The notes under the pieces are model-generated. The model worked only from the letters and a program-made list of their open reading frames with translations, made no database searches and had not been told where the DNA came from. The position numbers and the translations under genes are program-made. 9,081 nt of DNA from Eubacterium sp. (GTDB lineage Bacteria; Bacillota; Clostridia; Lachnospirales; Lachnospiraceae). Shown in pieces: positions 6,488 to 9,081 of this stretch. How positions within the stretch are numbered: the first letter of the stretch is position 1; the number at the start of each line of letters is the position of its first letter. The stretch spans positions 1 through 9,081 of the forward strand of contig JAFZXD010000301.1 in assembly GCA_017616955.1 (NCBI GenBank). The letters run 5' to 3'.

Positions 6488-6574
6488 CAAGTCTTGATTC
6501 TGCTACGCAGAATGAGTCTGCACCTTGAGCATATCCTCGATTACTTAGTAATCGAGAACTGACTTGGAGAAGGT
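6488..6574. ncRNA. Possible structured RNA: two hairpins inside a closing stem
   Basis: CAAGTC (6488-6493) pairs with GACTTG (6561-6566), enclosing two perfect hairpins. One is ATTCTGC/GCAGAAT with loop TAC (6497-6513); the other is CTCGATTAC/GTAATCGAG with loop TTA (6536-6556). ACCTT (6522-6526) could also pair with AAGGT (6570-6574), crossing the closing stem. It matches no RNA family I know. The stems are palindromic, so the transcribed strand cannot be decided, and it may be a cluster of DNA palindromes rather than an RNA. Confidence 0.3.
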
Positions 6575-6948
6575 ATTTTGTTGACTTATGGGGAGCCGGT
6601 CACGCATTGCGTATGATTGTCTCTACATGTCCCTAACTGGCATAAAATCCGACTTTTTCAAAAATCAAAATTTCATCTTTGGGCATAAAAGTGCATGTTT
6701 TTACGTTTCAAAAGGTACAGTAAATATTGGGCTCAAAATACTTTTTTGCTACTACTTTTAAGTAACATAATAGTAGTTTTTGAAAATATCACCATTCAAT
6801 AATATCAAAGAATTCTTCTATATCGCTTCACTATTTGATTATATCTATTATTCTATTACTTCGTTCTTCTTTGCTTCTCTTTCCTTCTTAATATTCCTGC
6901 TATTCAAACAGATAGTAACTGTATCAGCATCCTTGTTTCACTCGGACC

Positions 6949-6969
6949 ACCGATTACTTCGTAATCGGT
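6949..6969. repeat. Perfect hairpin related to the one at 6536-6556
   Basis: ACCGATTAC pairs with GTAATCGGT around TTC. Its central 17 bases differ by one loop base from the hairpin at 6536-6556, indicating a repeated palindrome in this gap. Confidence 0.6.
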
Positions 6970-7099
6970 AGCTTCGATGATTGGATATTACTACAAATAT
7001 TAATCCTATATCGGAAATCTGTTGCGAATGGTACTAAAGCTGCTGCTAATGGAAAAACAACCATGAACTAATTCTCATAGCGGTCGTAAAAATCATTTA

Positions 7100-7321
7100 T
7101 TATTTATTAGCTTTGGTAAGGTTTCTTCCGAGATAACGTAGTTCAGAATCTGCAAGCAATCTGTCCGATGTCGGCGTCCTCTTTAAAAACAGTTCGTTAG
7201 CGCAAATATCACCTATCAGTTTACCATTGAGGTATACAAGATATCCGCCCATCATTGATTTTATGATAATATCACCGGCTGCAGAAAAAGCTTCATGAAC
7301 ACATTCATTAAATTCATTCAC
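7100..7321 (-). CDS. Short TfoX N-terminal-domain-like protein
   Basis: A 73-aa protein resembling the TfoX N-terminal domain (PF04993 type). KSMMGGYLVYLNGKLIGDIC (about 21-40) and ELFLKRTPTSDRLLADSE (43-60) match the conserved strand pair and the following segment. Usual members of about 100 residues continue with a PPYEGAK-like block. Here the sequence changes after SELRY to GRNLTKANK and stops, so the C-terminus looks truncated or frameshifted. The start is a GTG at 7321 with GGAGG 9 nt upstream; the first internal ATG would cut into the domain. It is the last gene of the operon, 49 bp after the C_GCAxxG_C_C gene. A competence role should not be assumed, since this domain is widespread in Firmicutes proteins of unknown function. 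Confidence 0.65.
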   Translation of the reverse strand: MNEFNECVHEAFSAAGDIIIKSMMGGYLVYLNGKLIGDICANELFLKRTPTSDRLLADSELRYLGRNLTKANK

Positions 7322-7330
7322 CTTGCTTTT

Positions 7331-7335
7331 CCTCC
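7331..7335 (-). promoter_or_regulatory. Ribosome binding site supporting a GTG start
   Basis: GGAGG on the minus strand lies 9 nt before GTG at 7321-7319. It supports the non-ATG start of the TfoX-like gene. Confidence 0.65.
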
Positions 7336-7370
7336 ATCAAAATTCCGTATTTCTCCTCTGTACCAATTGC

Positions 7371-7793
7371 TTATATTTCCATATCTTCCAGAATATCAAC
7401 CGCGGATTCTACCATTCTCGGACAAATATCCTTAAAAATTCCATTCTCCCGGGCATAGAGCATCCCCGCTTCGGAGGATATGTCACAGCCAAGTATATCC
7501 TTGCAGATATATGAAGCATTCTTTTCTTTGAATCTTTCCATAAACTCAGCAGCCTTGGGGTAAGCCGTTGCTTTATAGTCGGGGCCGTCTCCGTATTTCA
7601 ACCCGATCACCATGATTGCCCCGGATACAGCACCACACACTTCACCTTTTCTCACGCCCCCGCTAAAACATGCTGCCACTTTCATAGCCTGATCTACCGT
7701 CAGCCCATAATCATCCGCGTATGCTCCAAGAACTGCCTGCGAGCAATTGAATTTTTCATAAAATATCTTCATTGCTTTTTCTTTGTGTGTCAT
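7371..7793 (-). CDS. C_GCAxxG_C_C family redox-active protein
   Basis: A 140-aa cytoplasmic protein with the cysteine pattern of the C_GCAxxG_C_C family: FNCSQAVL (Cys17), ACFSGGVRKGEVCGAVSGAIMVIG (Cys42, Cys53 and the CGAxxG signature), then CKDILGCDI (Cys97, Cys103) and CPRMV (Cys124). The spacing and length match the family, which is predicted to be redox active and possibly to bind a metal or cluster; its substrate is unknown. The ATG at 7793 has GGAGG 8 nt upstream, and the gene lies 18 bp after the acetyltransferase stop. Sharing an operon with a CxxC thioredoxin-like protein supports a thiol-redox role (inference). Confidence 0.9.
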   Translation of the reverse strand: MTHKEKAMKIFYEKFNCSQAVLGAYADDYGLTVDQAMKVAACFSGGVRKGEVCGAVSGAIMVIGLKYGDGPDYKATAYPKAAEFMERFKEKNASYICKDILGCDISSEAGMLYARENGIFKDICPRMVESAVDILEDMEI

Positions 7794-7811
7794 AGATCTT
7801 CCCTCCGCTTA

Positions 7812-8330
7812 CTATAGTTTTTTCTGCATCCATAACAGATCATACCATCTGTCAAATTTCTTACCTATAGTCTTCATGTGAGCTGCTTTTGTATATCCCG
7901 ATCGTATATGAAACTTATAGCTGTCATGTGTGAGATATTCATCCTCTTCATCACTATAGGCGGCTCCTGCAAGCAGGTTGACTATGCCCTGTTCTTTAAG
8001 CCTTTTTTCCAGCTCTTTGTACAGCAACGAACCGATACCCTGTCTGCGATAATCCTTATCAACATAGATAGATGTTGTTGCTGTCCAGTTATAAGCTTCT
8101 CTAGAACTATATGGTCCCGCATACGCATAGCCGACGATCCTGTCTTTTAATAAGCACACCATATATGGATATTTTTCTTTTGTTGTCTTGATTCTGTTTT
8201 CAAAATCTGCAACTGACGGAACTTCATATTCAAAAGAAACAGCGGTATTCAGAACATAATATGAATATATCTCCACCAGTTTTTTAGCTTCTTCGGGATC
8301 AGCGTCCCTTATAAACAGATCTCTTTCCAT
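7812..8330 (-). CDS. GNAT N-acetyltransferase, phosphinothricin acetyltransferase-like
   Basis: A 172-aa GNAT protein predicted to transfer acetyl from acetyl-CoA to an amine. The block YAYAGPYSSREAYNWTATTSIYVD (about 68-91) is characteristic of the Pat/Bar/YncA subgroup. It is followed by the CoA-binding motif RRQGIG (95-100). The tail RWYDLLWMQKKL matches the subgroup's conserved C-terminus (W-x-D-x-x-x-x-Q). Between them, the AAYSDEEDEYLTHDSYKFH segment replaces the more usual NxxS region; it is somewhat longer and acidic. The natural substrate could be a methionine derivative or another small amine; resistance to phosphinothricin is not implied. GGAGG lies 4 nt before the ATG, and the gene is 24 bp after the preceding GNAT gene. 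Confidence 0.88.
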   Translation of the reverse strand: MERDLFIRDADPEEAKKLVEIYSYYVLNTAVSFEYEVPSVADFENRIKTTKEKYPYMVCLLKDRIVGYAYAGPYSSREAYNWTATTSIYVDKDYRRQGIGSLLYKELEKRLKEQGIVNLLAGAAYSDEEDEYLTHDSYKFHIRSGYTKAAHMKTIGKKFDRWYDLLWMQKKL

Positions 8331-8354
8331 ATTACCTCCAAAGACAATTAGTAA

Positions 8355-8816
8355 TCACCCATATGGATATTCCTTGCTAAGATCTATCCTCATTGATACA
8401 ATACCATTTTCCTCTGATAATTCTTCGTATCCTAAACGTTTATATAGGCTATATCCAATTCTCATAACTTCCGGTTTCGTTGTGAAAATCAATTCCTTAA
8501 ACCCAAGTTCAAAAGCCTTATCCGTCATTGCTTTGAGCATTATCCTTGCATATCCTTTTCCTCTGTATTCCGGTCTGATAAACAGACGCTTTCCTTCACA
8601 GATTTCGTCGCTTATTTTCTTTATGGCAACACAGGCAATGGGTTTATCTTCTTCATATCCTACTATTATCGCTCCACCTGAATAATACCCAGGCAGATCA
8701 TTCAATTCCTTATCAAAGGAAACAAAACAGCTTTCTGCCCCTTTGATATGCGAATACTCAACAAAAAGCTCTTTCACAATATCAGGATTAGTACACTTTT
8801 TCGTTTCAAAAAGCAT
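8355..8816 (-). CDS. GNAT family N-acetyltransferase
   Basis: A 153-aa acetyltransferase. The central strand GGAIIVGYEEDKPIACVAIKK (about 47-67) leads into RLFIRPEYRGKGYARIMLKAM (77-97), which contains the acetyl-CoA pyrophosphate-binding motif RGKGYA (85-90). A C-terminal IGYSLYKRLGYEEL segment is typical of GNAT motif B. The substrate is not predictable. I place the start at ATG 8816 because GGAGGAG lies 6 nt upstream. An in-frame ATG at 8831 overlaps that site and adds only MEENI. The gene lies 29 bp after the thioredoxin-like gene and 24 bp before the second GNAT gene, so they are probably co-transcribed. Confidence 0.88.
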   Translation of the reverse strand: MLFETKKCTNPDIVKELFVEYSHIKGAESCFVSFDKELNDLPGYYSGGAIIVGYEEDKPIACVAIKKISDEICEGKRLFIRPEYRGKGYARIMLKAMTDKAFELGFKELIFTTKPEVMRIGYSLYKRLGYEELSEENGIVSMRIDLSKEYPYG

Positions 8817-8822
8817 AATATT

Positions 8823-8829
8823 CTCCTCC
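8823..8829 (-). promoter_or_regulatory. Ribosome binding site fixing the GNAT start
   Basis: GGAGGAG on minus, 6 nt before ATG 8816, overlaps the alternative ATG at 8831-8829. This favours the shorter protein. Confidence 0.7.
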
Positions 8830-8845
8830 ATATCCCTGACATCTC

Positions 8846-9079
8846 CTATAAGAATTTTTCAACTTCCTTAGCCTTAAGAACCTTTCCGGCTGAAACAACT
8901 TTTCCGTCGATCATAAGAGCCGGCATACTCATCACTCCGAAACCCATGATCTTTTCCATATCCGTGATATACTCTATCTCCGCATCGATCCCTTTTTTCG
9001 CTACTGCTTCTTTTGCAGATGCAAGGAGAGCCTCACAGCTTTTGCATCCTCCGCCTAATACCTTGATATTCATGACCAT
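8846..9079 (-). CDS. Small thioredoxin-like protein (redox-active disulfide protein 2 type)
   Basis: A 77-aa minimal thioredoxin fold. The N-terminal strand NIKVLGGGCKSCE carries the CxxC active site (Cys12, Cys15), an EYITDMEKIMGFGV helix region follows, and the expected cis-proline is in MSMPALMIDG (Pro53). Length and motifs match the 'redox-active disulfide protein 2' group of small thioredoxin-like proteins. In many genomes these sit beside a permease and an ArsR regulator, neither of which is visible here. The start is uncertain: ATG at 9079 and ATG at 9073 are both possible, the second giving the family-typical MNIKV. The window ends 2 bp further on, so no ribosome site can be seen. It is the first visible gene of the five-gene operon; upstream members may lie outside. 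Confidence 0.85.
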   Translation of the reverse strand: MVMNIKVLGGGCKSCEALLASAKEAVAKKGIDAEIEYITDMEKIMGFGVMSMPALMIDGKVVSAGKVLKAKEVEKFL

Positions 9080-9081
9080 AT

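Larger units (their letters stand above)
6332..7099. other. Long gene-poor interval rich in hairpins
   Basis: About 770 bp between the NifX-like gene and the TfoX-like gene. It holds the second two-hairpin repeat, a 19-nt dispersed repeat and several perfect short hairpins. I found no ORF with a Shine-Dalgarno and family resemblance. A 63-codon plus-strand frame starting at TTG 6780 is AT-rich and hydrophobic without a ribosome site. Plus-strand codons at about 7020-7070 (ANGTKAAANGKTTMN then stop) may be chance or a gene tail. The interval may carry an untranslated RNA or repeat debris. Confidence 0.5.

Noticed and set aside
6780..6971. 63-codon plus-strand ORF, hydrophobic
   Set aside because: It starts at TTG without a Shine-Dalgarno, the composition is that of AT-rich noncoding DNA, and its end runs into the palindromic hairpin at 6949-6969.
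7018..7072. Possible gene tail (KSVANGTKAAANGKTTMN then stop, plus strand)
   Set aside because: It is too short to assign to any family, has no upstream continuation in frame, and is low in complexity.

Overview
This AT-rich window looks like chromosomal DNA from a member of the Clostridia, most likely Lachnospiraceae. That placement is an inference from the Gram-positive-style Shine-Dalgarno sequences (AGGAGG-like), the sequence character of ArgG, and the presence of an ECF sigma/membrane anti-sigma pair and a C_GCAxxG_C_C redox protein. No rRNA, tRNA, CRISPR array or intact mobile element is visible. Most genes lie on the minus strand; only argG is on plus.

Layout from left to right. Positions 1-234 hold an 89-nt imperfect palindrome and a doubtful 42-codon ORF, downstream of a class I SAM methyltransferase (235-885, minus). 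Next is an ECF sigma factor (2202-2717) and a single-pass membrane anti-sigma-like protein (1079-2215), overlapping by 14 bp and ending in a two-hairpin element whose distal hairpin is a strong minus-strand terminator. argG (2952-4175, plus) diverges from the sigma operon and ends in a terminator shared with a convergent gene. That gene (4233-5711, minus) encodes a Lon-type AAA ATPase with no protease domain and Asn in place of the Walker B Asp. Its upstream gap contains 10-bp tandem repeats. A NifX-like protein missing the usual N-terminal strand region (5999-6331, minus) follows.

Positions 6332-7099 have no convincing gene. They contain a second copy of the two-hairpin element and several perfect short hairpins, all with a three-base loop closed by C-G. 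From 7100 to the right edge is a tightly spaced minus-strand operon. In transcription order it encodes a CxxC thioredoxin-like protein, a GNAT acetyltransferase, a phosphinothricin-acetyltransferase-like GNAT, a C_GCAxxG_C_C protein and a short TfoX-N-domain protein.

How the genes work together: the sigma/anti-sigma pair is a self-contained signalling unit that probably controls its own promoter. argG performs the penultimate step of arginine synthesis. The right-hand operon combines thiol-redox proteins and acetyltransferases, suggesting a stress or detoxification cassette (inference). No complete new defence or biosynthetic system is evident. The most unusual items are the Lon-like ATPase, the duplicated two-hairpin element and the hairpin-rich gap.
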